Assembly (NCBI GenBank): GCA_000310025.1 | Contig: FN647684.1 | Coordinates: 77,849 to 141,848 of the forward strand | Source of the DNA: Ectocarpus siliculosus | Lineage: Eukaryota > Sar > Phaeophyceae > Ectocarpales > Ectocarpaceae | DNA: 64,000 nucleotides | Reading direction: 5' to 3' | Translations under genes and position numbers: made by a program | Notes under the pieces: generated by a model | Told to the model about the DNA's origin: nothing | Seen by the model: the letters and a program-made list of their open reading frames with translations, nothing else | Databases searched by the model: none | Part shown: positions 39,045 through 49,303 of the stretch, in pieces | How positions within the stretch are numbered: the first letter of the stretch is position 1 | Layout of the letters: each line of letters begins with the position of its first letter

Positions 39045-39457
39045 GGTGGCGAGTGTTCCCCCTGGTCGAACGCTCGGCTGGAGTCAGTGCGTCGTGTTGG
39101 CCCACACTCTCCTGAGGGGATGCCCTCTTGTACAAAACAATATCTCCAATATTCGTTTCGAGATTGGGCCAGCACAAAGCAACCACCTCTGTTGTAGCTC
39201 TATTTGACCCGCTCGGGCTCCCGTTATTTGCTCAGGTAGCGTAGAGTGTAAACTGCACCTGGGGCGAGCAACCAACACAACACGAGTAAGGACCCCACCG
39301 ACCACGGCCGAGCGGTGTGGATCAGGAGGGCCCACGGAGCGGGATTCCATTCCCGCGTACCCTCCCATACATCCATTTTCGCGAAGCCCCCCAACCACGG
39401 AGTTCCGCCGCTCCCGAACACATTCGACCCAACTCACCATCCTTCCGTCCCGTGGAA
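39045..39457. promoter_or_regulatory. Divergent intergenic region, SREK1IP1-like / SET gene
   Basis: Only 413 bp between diverging ATGs. Contains a nested hairpin at 39325-39365 (outer GGAGGG/CCCTCC, inner GCGGGA/TCCCGC). Preceded by CGGCCGAGCGGT, which looks like a tRNA A box, but no cloverleaf can be built. Both promoters are presumed here. Confidence 0.45.
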
Positions 39458-42400
39458 ATGCCGTTGGTGGAGGCACTAGTAGACTCTTCTTGCAACACCA
39501 CTTCTACCCTTCTGTCCTTTCTTGGTTGGGAAGATGCTGTAGCGTTCGCCATCACTTCCACTCTACTATTTGTTCAAGTCAAGGCCATCATCCAGAAGCA
39601 GTGCGATGACATATCTTGCGGATCGAGCCCGTACCCGATCCCTTGCGACTCGGCACACCGCCCACTGCACGGTGTGCAGCAAGCAACGCCAGGGGGGTCA
39701 TCACATTCGTCGCAAAGTTTCAAGTGGAGTCTAGGTGGGCCTGTTCCGCCCAGTTTCATGTACCTCAACGAAGCAATCCACGCGTTCGACGACAGCGGTG
39801 CGGATGAGCTCGAGGGTTGCGCATGTTTCGGGGGATGTGGGGTGGATGACACCTTGTGTCCGTGCGTGCAGCTGAATGTGGCTGTACAGAGGTGGGCAAC
39901 GTTAATACGCAGCTATTTCCACCCTACACCGATTTATTTTATATGGCGGCCCTGCGGCTAAGTACGGTTGTTCACAGCAAATAGTGGTGTGTGTCGTTCG
40001 TGCGAAAACCTTCGTGTATGGCAGCCTCTCACTACTTCGTTGTTTGAGAGTTCCCTCAGCGCGTTACCAGTGCGGCGCTGGACATGAGACTTTCGGTACC
40101 GATCAGACGCTGTCCTCTCCCCTTCCTGGCACGTCTTTCCCTCCCCAACGACGGCCGTTTCACTCCCTCCACCTCCAACGAAGCGGCCCTGCGCCGCTGT
40201 TCGAGTGTCACACAAGTTGCACTTGCGGGATCGCGTGCCGACTGAGGGCGACACAGAGAGGGGCAGCGAGCAAGGTCCCGCCAATGCTGAGGCTTCGGTA
40301 TATGGGTAAGAAGGGGTGGGGTGCTTATTCTGTTGGCGCCATAGCCGGAGGGACGTATGTCGCGGACTACACTGGAGAGGTGCTGCCTGTGCCCGAGGCG
40401 AGGAGAAGGGTGCACGCGTACGATCGGGACGGGTTGAACTACGTCTTGACCACGCAGGAGTTCTTCCAAGGGGTAAGCGCCTCACCCATCCGTAGGTATG
40501 GCTCCTGATTTCGTACGGAAGTGCGTCAGTGAGGGCGGGGGGTTTGAGGCGTTCTGGGTCATACCTTGTGTGCTGGACGCTCTCCATGTTTGCAATTGTG
40601 GTCTAGGCATGTTTTCCTCTGCATGAGTCGATGCTTCAGATATGCTGGAAAACAAGCTGGACTGAACAACAACGAGGTTTTTATTTATTTATTGATGGCG
40701 GTCTTGTTCTTTAACCCTGTGTTGTTTTCTCCGCCCTGCGTCATGCCGTGGTGTGCGTTCTGTTCGCAGGGGAAACAGGTGTTCCAGACAATCGTCGATG
40801 CCACAACTTGTGGAAACGTGTCAAGGTTCTTCAACCACTCGTGCGAACCAACCCTGTCCGTGTTTGTGGTGAGCGATCGAATAATCTATGGCTTGCGACT
40901 GTGTTTCTTGTCTCGGAAGATCTCGCAACGGTTCCCATACGCACGAGCATGTCCGTATTGCCGGTATGCTCAACGCCTCTGCCAGCATGAACGCGCCTAT
41001 AGCCGTCTTGTGGTCGGCTAGAGGGTTTTTGGGTTGAGGGGGCTATCCCCTAGACCCGGGATAGCCAGAGGTGTTCAATGGTGGACCTCGGGATGCCCTC
41101 CCAAGCTCAAGGTAGTCAACTGAACGACACAAAGTCGATTGGCGCCGGATGCAGCCGGCGCCGGAGGTGGGTGCAGACGAGGCACCAGTCCGACAGCAGA
41201 AGCCAGACAATTCGGTAGACGAGAAGGCTCAGGGGTACGAGTGAGCCAAGCCAACACGGTATAAAGTTGGGGGCGGAGAGCTGGGCAGATCTCTGCGATC
41301 GTAGAAGAGTCCACCCTCTTATCGTACGCTCCTCACACGTCCCGACCGACAGCCCCATTTTTTGGTGCTCGCCACGTAGGTGACCGTGGTGATCGCAACG
41401 TTGATGGGCCGTATTTCTCCCCCTTCCCCGTGTCTAAAGCGGTCAGGAGTCAACTTGTGCTAGGTGTGCGACGGGAGAAGCGGAACTCGTGGAGAACGTG
41501 GGGCCGGTGTGGAACTGTACCCGGTGCCTCTCGAAGAGAGGAGCACTGCTGCGTTATCGCATACATACGACTCCTAGAATATCACCGAACGGCAGGCCTT
41601 CGGAGATGCCAACACCTCCGTTTTTGTTCTTAAGTTCCATGTGCAAGCCGATGTTGCCCATTACTTCGCGCCGTTGTTTATGGTTGGTGACGTCCAGGCC
41701 GTGGTCAGGCGCCTGCACGTCGGGGCCTTTGACCCTCGGGCAGATTCCCATACGGGGCTACGGAGTGCCGTGTGGAAGTCTGCCGGGGGGTCAAAGGGCC
41801 CTACGCACAGGTGCCTGGTTACCGCATGGATGTGGCTAACCACAAACGCCGGCGTGAAATGGTTTCAAGCGGATGTTGTCCATAATTTCGCGCCGTTGTT
41901 TATGGTTTGGCGATGTTCAGGCCGTGGTCAGGCGCCTCCTCGTCGGGGCCTTTGACCCCCGGGCAGATTCCCATACGGCGCGGTAGTGCCGTACGGGGGT
42001 CTGCTGGGGGGTCAAAGAGCCCTACGCACTTGTGCCTGATCATGGCATGGACGCGTGGTGGACAACGTCGGACTGCAGATGGGACTCAAGACGAAAACAG
42101 TCGACAAGCAGAGGTGTTGTCATCTTCGAAGACCTGCCGTTCGGCCTGAATTTAGGAGTCTCCTTTCTGCGACAACTCAGCAGCAGCGCTCTTTCTCCTC
42201 AAGGACGCCAGTTACTTCAAACCGCGCCCGCTTTCTCCGCGAGTTCCGTCTCTCCCGTGGCACACTCAGCACCACGTGGGTCCTGACCACTATGATAACA
42301 GGAAAGCCGGAGAAATGCGGTCATTAACGTGGCGGGGGTGGTCACGGCCACCTGTGTGGGGGAAGCAAAGATGGGCTGCCAGTCGGGACGTGTGAGGAGC

Positions 42401-43213
42401 AAACGAGGGAACGTGGTGGCCTGTTCCCCGATCGTCGCTGTAGAGGTTAACACATGTTCGCCTCATGTTTTCTGCTCGATGGAGTGGTCACCAGAGGAGC
42501 AGGGACAAAGCAATCCATACGTACCCACCGCGCTTGCAGCCACACAGGCGTTGGAGCCGGGAGCGACAGCGTGGGAACATGGGGGGTCGCTGAGGTGGAG
42601 AATGACCGATGCCAGTGAGGCCAAGTTGCCAGGAAGGTTGTGCGTAGAGGCTGGTGCGCAAATATGAGTAATATCAGCGCTGACTGCTTTGGTGTTTCCC
42701 CAGTAACCTAACATATTGTTCTCCGTCACTTTGTCTGCCAACGTTGCGTACAACGGTACGTTGATTCGCGGCCGCGTCACCGCACCTGTGTAGATTCGAC
42801 GAGGTTCGTTCCTGAGACCCCGCTTGGCCTTCTTCGCAAGAGATGACGTGGAGCCAGGCCGCGAGCTGACCTACGACTACGGAGCTGTAGGCGCCGCGGG
42901 TGGAACTGCCGTGTCAAAAACCACAGGGGTTCCGCAACAGGAGCTGAGTTGCAAGCCATCTCCAAGTAGGAGCGCATCGGGACCTGCCGAAAGCGCAAGA
43001 TCTGGAGGGGGTTTATCTCCTGCTTTGTCCTCGGGCGACGGAGGGTTGCATGTGGACAAGACGAAGGAGGAGCTGGCGTCGGCAGTGGATGGTATGCAGC
43101 GCCATGGGGGATGTGACGATGTGCGCTCCCGACCGTTGTCTTCGCGGAGGCGGTGTTTGTGCGGCTCACGACTTTGTCGTGGCCTCCTTCCATGCAACCG
43201 AGCCATCTTGTAG
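39458..43213 (+). CDS. SET-domain histone-lysine N-methyltransferase (SUV39/SETMAR type)
   Basis: Four exons with matching phases: 39458-39891, 40184-40472, 40770-40868, 42794-43213, giving 413 residues. Domains in order: N-terminal region; pre-SET zinc cluster (DISCG, CACFGGCGVDDTLCPC, then CHTSCTCGIAC); SET domain with KKGWGAYSVG and DYTGEVLP; cofactor/active-site FFNHSCEP (N263-P268); ELTYDYG (299-304, catalytic Tyr); post-SET CLCGSRLC (C395, C397, C402). This pre-SET/SET/post-SET order is that of the H3K9-type SUV39/SETMAR/G9a group; the lysine specificity is inferred. About 90 low-complexity residues separate YDYG from the post-SET cysteines, much longer than usual. The start is the first ATG in frame. 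Intron 3 (1.9 kb) holds a large foldback element. Chromatin location expected. Confidence 0.9.
41300..42450. mobile_element. Large foldback (inverted-repeat) element in SET gene intron 3
   Basis: Sequence from about 41300 to 41650 reappears as an imperfect reverse complement from about 42070 to 42445. Paired examples: CTCCTCACACGTCCCGAC with its complement near 42390, GGAACTCGTGGAGAA near 41480 with its complement near 42240, GAACGGCAGGCCTTCGGAGATG near 41588 with its complement near 42125. The centre holds two direct copies (about 41641-41836 and 41871-42060), each itself a hairpin around TTTGACCC..GGGCAGATTCCCATAC. Whole arms are about 350 bp. No transposase frame. Boundaries are approximate. 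Confidence 0.75.
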
Positions 43214-44206
43214 ACACAATCAGCTTACTTGCGTACGGGGATTGCGGGGGGTAGCAGCCAACCACAGCGGTGTCCTTGTGTTATGGGTTGAAGCCGTGCG
43301 GCTTCACCCCATCGGCAGCCCCTCCAGCCGATCTGAACTGGTTCTTCTCTTGTGGCACCCCGAAGTCTGACTGACGTGGAGAGCGCGGGTAAAAGTTCGT
43401 TTGTGCTAGAAAAACAGTAGGTTGCGTCTGCAGCACATGGTCTAAGCGGGGGTGAGGGTAGTTGCCAACCTTTTCATCCATGTCTCAGCTTGTGTATTGG
43501 CTGCGCTCGCGAACGTCGACGCCTCGTTGGCGACGTAGTAACCAGATGGCGAACTTTTTTGCGCCCTCATTTCGACCTCAGCTACGTGGCCGGAGGTGCA
43601 CTGCTGATTTGGTATCGCATGATCGCTTCGGGAGGTATTGTGTGCTTGCTGGGACAATATCATGGTCGACAAACACAATACTAAGCGAACCAGGTGCAAA
43701 CATTCTAGCCGACAGAGCATGATCGGAAGAATGTGATGAGCAAAAAGTTGGGAAATGTGATGAGCAAGGTCTTCTTCTTTATCTAGCCTAGTAGAGGACA
43801 AAGATAGAAAAAGGCGGCTCTCGGGGCTCTCTATTTTCCGCGTTTGAAACGTCTTCATTTTACTTACACGTATTTGCAATTCCGGCGAAACCTCTGTACC
43901 AAAAAAAAGTCCGTGTTTACCTCCTTGCTTGACCCCGGCCTATGCGGCAAGATAAACCGAGGTAGGTGTACTTACTGTAGACTGGCTTCAGAATAGACGG
44001 GGGACGAAAACATACAAAACACAGACAGTATACTATCGACAAAGCAGTAGTCAGTGACCGACACGATAATGTAACAGCATGGCACAGCGGGTTCTATCCT
44101 CGTTGATGTGAGAGCATTGCCACCATCGTTTCGCGAAAGAAACTTACGGCTTTGAAACTCGACCAAGGACTATGGACAAACAGGGAAAAAAACCATCACA
44201 GCAGTA
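43214..44206. other. Intergenic region, SET gene to tyrosine-recombinase element
   Basis: About 1 kb. A 145-codon open frame on the minus strand (43879-43442) shows no recognisable domain. No RNA gene or repeat found. Confidence 0.5.
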
Positions 44207-44444
44207 TTTATTTTGTTTTCTTTCGAATTGCTTCATTATTTCTTCGGTTTCTAGGCTACGTGTTGGGGAGAGAGACGCACGAAACGCTCATCGTCTCTCC
44301 GGCCGCGTTAGCTGCAAAGGCCGGCGTCAACTCTTACAAATCCATCTCTCTCCCCACAAATACTAGCCGGGGGACTACGACTGCAAACGCAGGAGTCCCA
44401 AAACTGACCAAGTCCTCAAATGGTACACACCATTCTACAACACC
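44207..44444 (-). repeat. Split direct repeat B2
   Basis: 238 bp, apparently identical to B1 at 44776-45013. Outer end TTTATTTTGTTTTC; inner end CATTCTACAACACC (+ strand). Confidence 0.92.
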
Positions 44445-44512
44445 TGACTAGATACCGAATATTCCCGAACTTATGCCCCCACCTTCGAAAGAAAAGGGAT
44501 GGGAGGGCGGGA

Positions 44513-44775
44513 TTTTCTAAACTGCCGCCGCTACTGCGTTAGGCGGCTGCTGCTGTCCTTCCGTTGCTTCACGCGCTCTGTAGCTGTCACACGTTACCCG
44601 ACTTTGCTACAGCCCCTGCGTGGACTCGATCACGGAATGACACCCCCAACTATAGACTAATAATTCCAAACACCGTGACCCTGGGTTTCCGGTAGAAAAT
44701 GAAGCCAAATTCTAATTCGACTGTTACAAAATAAACACCAGTTTATTCTATCTGCTTCGACGAACAAACCTTCCT
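44513..44775 (-). repeat. Split direct repeat A2
   Basis: 263 bp, apparently identical to A1 at 50458-50720; starts TTTTCTAAACTGCCGCC and ends GAACAAACCTTCCT on the + strand. Directly joined to B1. Confidence 0.92.
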
Positions 44776-45013
44776 TTTATTTTGTTTTCTTTCGAATTGC
44801 TTCATTATTTCTTCGGTTTCTAGGCTACGTGTTGGGGAGAGAGACGCACGAAACGCTCATCGTCTCTCCGGCCGCGTTAGCTGCAAAGGCCGGCGTCAAC
44901 TCTTACAAATCCATCTCTCTCCCCACAAATACTAGCCGGGGGACTACGACTGCAAACGCAGGAGTCCCAAAACTGACCAAGTCCTCAAATGGTACACACC
45001 ATTCTACAACACC
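44776..45013 (-). repeat. Split direct repeat B1
   Basis: 238 bp copy of B2, 41 bp beyond the recombinase stop codon. Confidence 0.92.
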
Positions 45014-45054
45014 CACATCGAGGTCAGTTTCTGGACGACTACCGAATAAGTCAA

Positions 45055-46137
45055 CTATCCGTTCCCCCAGACGGTCCCCTCCCCCGGCTGTCTCGATACG
45101 ATCCTACTGCCGTCTGTAAGTTTCCGTGACACTCGCCGCGAATCCTCTACATTGTTTCGCGCGTACGGCTTGTATGCATCCGACCTCCACTTCCCTTCTC
45201 TCTGAATCACTCGTTCTGCGATGTCTCCGCCCGATGCAAGAGCCGTCGCGCCTCCAATTCGCAACGAGTGCAACGCGTACTCCTGGGGGTTACGCCCCGA
45301 CCTCGCTACCACTTCTCTGAGTGCACGGAGGGCAGCAGTATACCTCACTACTCTCACTGCTCTTCCACTACGGTACGAAGCCAACGGTGCGGAGTCAGGG
45401 AACGTCGCATGACACGATAACAGCTCCACCACAAGAGCCACCGCGCCACCGCGTGCTCTCACACCTGACTGCGGTCCGGTGACTTCGTCTCGCGTACGAA
45501 CCCGTATGTTTCCTTTCTGCTCTTGATCGGCCTTGTGCCCTCTAAACCTCATTTCGACACGGTCTGCTCTACGATAGTGACTAAAGACTAATTGCGTCTC
45601 GCCAGCAAACAATGCTACGTCCGCCCTCGTAAGACAGTGTGCCTCATGCACCCTGCCCGCATCATTCGCGAACACCTCATCAGACCGTGTGATAAAGAGA
45701 TAGGACAAGCACAGACACAGCCACATCACTCTGCCCCCTTCCCCCCAGTTCTGGCTTGCGCTTTCCCCGTCCAGCAGCATACGCCAAGACACAGGCAGGC
45801 GCACACGGCGTACCGTCCCCACAGCCACGTGGTTCCTCGCAATCCCCCTTAGCGCACATTTCAACATCGGAGACGACAAGTCTAGCTCGACAGAAGCTTC
45901 CAGCCTATGAAAATGTTGTACAGCCGTGAGTTTTCCGGATATTGTACTCGCTAGATTACCCTCAGACTCGAAACACCAGGCTACGAAGTCTATCAACTCC
46001 CACACATGAAGGTCCCCGGCACGTTGCCCTACGAACTTGGGCTTCTCCGTCAGCCTGCGAAACGTGCACCAAGAGTTGAAGCCTGACGTGTAAGTCCTTC
46101 TAGACGAAGACGCAACTGAGTGCTCGACGAGCTGCAT
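45055..46137 (-). CDS. Tyrosine recombinase of the DIRS-like element
   Basis: Single-exon, 360 residues from the first ATG (46137); the frame is open further upstream without an ATG, to 46209 and beyond. It would cut and rejoin DNA to integrate the element's circular intermediate. N-terminal SAM-like core-binding region (SSSRRTYTSGFNSW, about 10-100), then the catalytic domain: R151 in FITRSDEV, H290 and R293 in ALHSLRIGG, W317 in GKWRSD where many family members have His or Trp, and nucleophile Y325 in YKPYAR. The R-H-R-(H/W)-Y set is complete, so the enzyme may be active. The RW/KWxSDAxxxYxR end matches DIRS/Ngaro recombinases better than fungal Cryptons. There are no introns, unlike every neighbouring host gene. 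It ends just before repeat B1. Confidence 0.88.
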   Translation of the reverse strand: MQLVEHSVASSSRRTYTSGFNSWCTFRRLTEKPKFVGQRAGDLHVWELIDFVAWCFESEGNLASTISGKLTAVQHFHRLEASVELDLSSPMLKCALRGIARNHVAVGTVRRVRLPVSWRMLLDGESASQNWGEGGRVMWLCLCLSYLFITRSDEVFANDAGRVHEAHCLTRADVALFAGETQLVFSHYRRADRVEMRFRGHKADQEQKGNIRVRTRDEVTGPQSGVRARGGAVALVVELLSCHATFPDSAPLASYRSGRAVRVVRYTAALRALREVVARSGRNPQEYALHSLRIGGATALASGGDIAERVIQREGKWRSDAYKPYARNNVEDSRRVSRKLTDGSRIVSRQPGEGTVWGNG

Positions 46138-46280
46138 GCCAAGACGTCGGTAACAAAGTCCCGTCCTGCCTGTCCCAGGTCCTGAACCTGCTGATAGCCC
46201 TGGAGCCAACCTCGTGTAGACCGGCGTGCTGCCGTTCGATTTAGCCGCAGGTGCGCTGCCATCCGAGGTAGGCCCCCCCG

Positions 46281-47250
46281 CTACGCGGGAGAGCCCGCAC
46301 CCCTATTTGTCTTTCCCGTGGGTGAAGAAGCCAGCGGCCTTGGGTCTCGCGCCGCCCTCGCCAGCGGCGCGCGCCTCTCCTCCGCGCCCTCCCCCGTTGC
46401 CGTGGCCAACGCCGCGCGCGCCGGTTGCCGGAGTTTCGGACGCTCCGCGCCTAGCGTGGGAAGGGTTCTGGGCGTGGATGTGTGGGCAGTTACGATCATG
46501 GCAACCGGACGACGAGTTGAAGGCGAAGCAGTAACCACGAGCGTGTCGAGCGATGCCGCCACTTTCTCTGTCACCAGGACGCCTTTGCGAAGCAAGGATT
46601 GCCACTCCATCTGCGACAGTTTTGAAACTGCCGGGGGCCGCCCCAGGATGAGCCACGCTTTTACCCGGCGGAGGTCCCCCCACATCCGCGCTCTATCCTT
46701 TGCCGTAGCCTTAGCCGCCTCGGCGCTGGGTGTAGCGGGGGCCCGAGAGGCCGATGGTGGGGCGGTTGTGCCCACAAGTTGCACCCCCCCCCGGAAGGCC
46801 AGGTCCTGCTGCTTGGGTGGCGATCAGGTCGTCGATCGTTGCTTGAAGCTGCTGGCGATCACCGGCAGCCTCATCGCGCTTCCGCTGCAGCTCCTCCCTC
46901 AGGCCGTCCACCAGCCCGCGGAGAGAAGCGAGCTCAGTCTCATCAGCGGGGGGGTCGCCGCGGGTGCCTGTCCCTGGCGCTCGCGAGGAGGATACCGCTC
47001 GACGCCTCGCGGGAGTACGTGATCCGCTGCGCGTCGAGGGGCGAGCCGTCGAGCTCGCCACCGATCGCGCGGTAGACCTCTCGTGCGTGGTGTCGAAGGT
47101 GTCGCCGCCCGACCTCGCCCTGCTTGCCCAGCCGCTGCCCTGCCGCTCCGCGTGGAGGCCCGTGTCGGCATCTGGTCGCGGTTGGAGTCGTATAAGCAGC
47201 GGACCGGCGGCAGGCGGCGGGCGAGCGTCAGGGCGGCGTTGCGGGAACAC
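46281..47250 (-). pseudogene. Gag-like region of the element, broken by frameshifts
   Basis: Three overlapping minus-strand frames share one apparent ancestral ORF. The upstream frame (47250-46711) has Arg/Ser/Pro-rich sequence and a coiled-coil segment (LASLRGLVDGLREELQ..). After a poly-G/C run near 46790 coding character moves to the frame ending at 46281 (DRARMWGDLRRVKAWL..). A CCCH-type zinc finger, CFAFNSSSGCHDRNCPHIH, sits in a third frame (within 46683-46303). This order, coiled coil, helical region, CCCH finger of the CxxFN..GxCxxxxCxxxH kind, is common in gag-like proteins of algal and animal retroelements. The frame breaks could also be assembly errors at homopolymers. No start codon is certain. 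Confidence 0.45.
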
Positions 47251-47573
47251 TTCTTTTCCTCTTCATCGTGGGCGTAGTCGATCGCGCGCCTGGATCTGCA
47301 GTTAGAATGGTCTACAAATCCTATCTTCGGGCGAAACTATCTGACGTGGGTTTTCGTCGGGCCCAGAACGACGCGTTGTTATATCGCGAGCTCGCGTTAG
47401 TTCATTCTCGACGCCTGTGGATTGAATGGAGTGATTATTGCTGCTGACGCTACGGTCACCGGACGTCGACCAATCCCGAATATTTCTCTCTTTGGAACAC
47501 TAGCGATGGTTTCTCTTTTTTTTTTTTTTATATATATATTTTTCTTGGATTCGGTGAACCCCGGTTTCGCCAA

Positions 47574-49303
47574 TCGGCACGGGTGCTTCCACTCATTGGC
47601 GCGTCCCGTGCTGATACGTGTTTTTTTTTTTTCGATGCGTTGGATACGGTGAACTCCACTTGCCAACAGCGCGGGTGCTTCCACTCATTGGCGCGTCCCT
47701 CGCTGAAACTGACAACACATATGCAGCACGGGTGCTTCCACTCATTGGCGCGACCCGCACTGATGATACTTGTACGCAGCGCGGGTGCTTCCACTCATTG
47801 GCGCGTCCCTTGCTGAAACTGACAACACATATGAGCACGGGTGCTTCCACTCATTGGCGCGTCCCGTACTGATACGTGTATGACTTCGTTTTCGATGCGT
47901 GGAGATCGGTTAACTCTACTCGCCCAACAGCACGGGTGCGCCCACTCATTGGCGCGTCCCGTACTGATACGTGTACGGCGTTTTTGTTCTTTCTTTTTGA
48001 GATCGGTTAACTCTACTCGCCAACAGCACTCATTGGCGCGTCCCTTGCTGAAACTGACAACACATATGCAGCACGGGTGCTTCCACTCATTGGCGCGTCC
48101 CGTACTGATACGTGTACGACTTCGTTTTCGATGCGTTGAATTCGGTTAACTCTACTCGCCAACAGCACGGGTGCGTCCACTCATTGGCGCGTCCCGTGCT
48201 AATACGTGTACGGCGTTTTGTTCTTTCTTTTTGAGATCGGTTAACTCTACTCGCCAACAGCACGAGTGCTTCCACTCGTTGGCGCGTCCCGTGCTGAGGC
48301 TGACAACACATATACAGCACGGGTGCTTCCACTCATTGGCGCGTCCCGTACTGATGCATGATTTGTGGTATTTCCTACCGCTGCGTTGAATTCGGTTAAC
48401 TCTACTCGCCAACAGCGCGGGTGCTTCCACTCATTGGTGCGTCCCGTGCTGATACGTGTACGGCGTTTTGTTCTTTCTTTTTGAGATCGGTTAACTCTAC
48501 TCGCCAACAGCACGAGTGCTTCCACTCGTTGGCGCGTCCCGTGCTGAGGCTGACAACACATATGCAGCACGGGTGCTTCCACTCATTGGCGCGTCCCGTA
48601 CTGATGCATGATTTGTGGTATTTCCTACCGCTGCGTTGAATTCGGTTAACTCTACTCGCCAACAGCGCGGGTGCTTCCACTCATTGGCGCGTCCCGTGCT
48701 GATACATGTACGGCGTTTTGTTCTTTCTTTTTGAGATCGGTTAACTCTACTCGCCAACAGCACGAGTGCTTCCACTCATTGGCGCGTCCCGTGCTGAGGC
48801 TGACATCACATATGCAGCACGGGTGCTTCCACTCATTGGCGCGTCCCGTACTGATGCATGATTTGTGGTATTTTTCTACCGCTGCGTTGAATTCGGTTAA
48901 CTCTACTCGCCAACAGCACGGGTGCTTCCACTCATTGGCGCGTCCCGTGCTGATACATGTACGGCGTTTTGTTCTTTCTTTTTGAGATCGGTTAACTCTA
49001 CTCACCAACCGCGACGAGTGCTTCCACTCATTGGCGCGTCCCGTGCTGAGGCTGACATCACATATGCAGCACGGGTGCTTCCACTCATTGGCGCGTCCCG
49101 TACTGATGCATGATTTGTGGTATTTTTCTACCGCTGCGTTGAATTCGGTTAACTCTACTCGCCAACAGCGCGGGTGCTTCCACTCATTGGCGCATCCCGT
49201 GCTGATACATGTATGACTTCGTGTTTCGTTGCGTTGAGATCGGTTAACTTCCACTCGCCAACAGCACGGACGAGTGCTTCCACTATTGGCGCGTCCCGTG
49301 CTG
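47574..49303. repeat. Minisatellite of about 22 hairpin units with 250-bp higher-order repeats
   Basis: The core unit, about 39 bp, is bounded by CAGCACGGG and its exact complement CCCGTGCTG, with loop TGCTTCCACTCATTGGCGCGT, so each unit can fold. Units are separated by alternating spacers (CTGACAACACATATG, TACGGCGTTTTGTTCTTTC, TGATTTGTGGTATTTC, TTCGGTTAACTCTACTCGCC). From about 48231 onward three spacers and units form a block repeated with period 250-251 bp (starts near 48231, 48481, 48731, 48982). One unit near 48025 is truncated. It gives meaningless MSGSTRA-type repetitive frames on the minus strand. Confidence 0.9.

Noticed and set aside
39311-39365. Possible tRNA: CGGCCGAGCGGT resembles an A box and a hairpin follows
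   Set aside because: No T-loop TTCGA sequence, anticodon arm or acceptor pairing; only a nested hairpin remains.
43442-43879. Minus-strand 145-codon frame between SET gene and the mobile element
   Set aside because: Irregular composition and no recognisable family; could be decayed transposon sequence but nothing shows it.
47309-47450. Plus-strand short frame starting MVYKSYLRAK near the element's gag region
   Set aside because: 46 codons, no known domain, opposite to the element's coding strand; noted only as unexplained.
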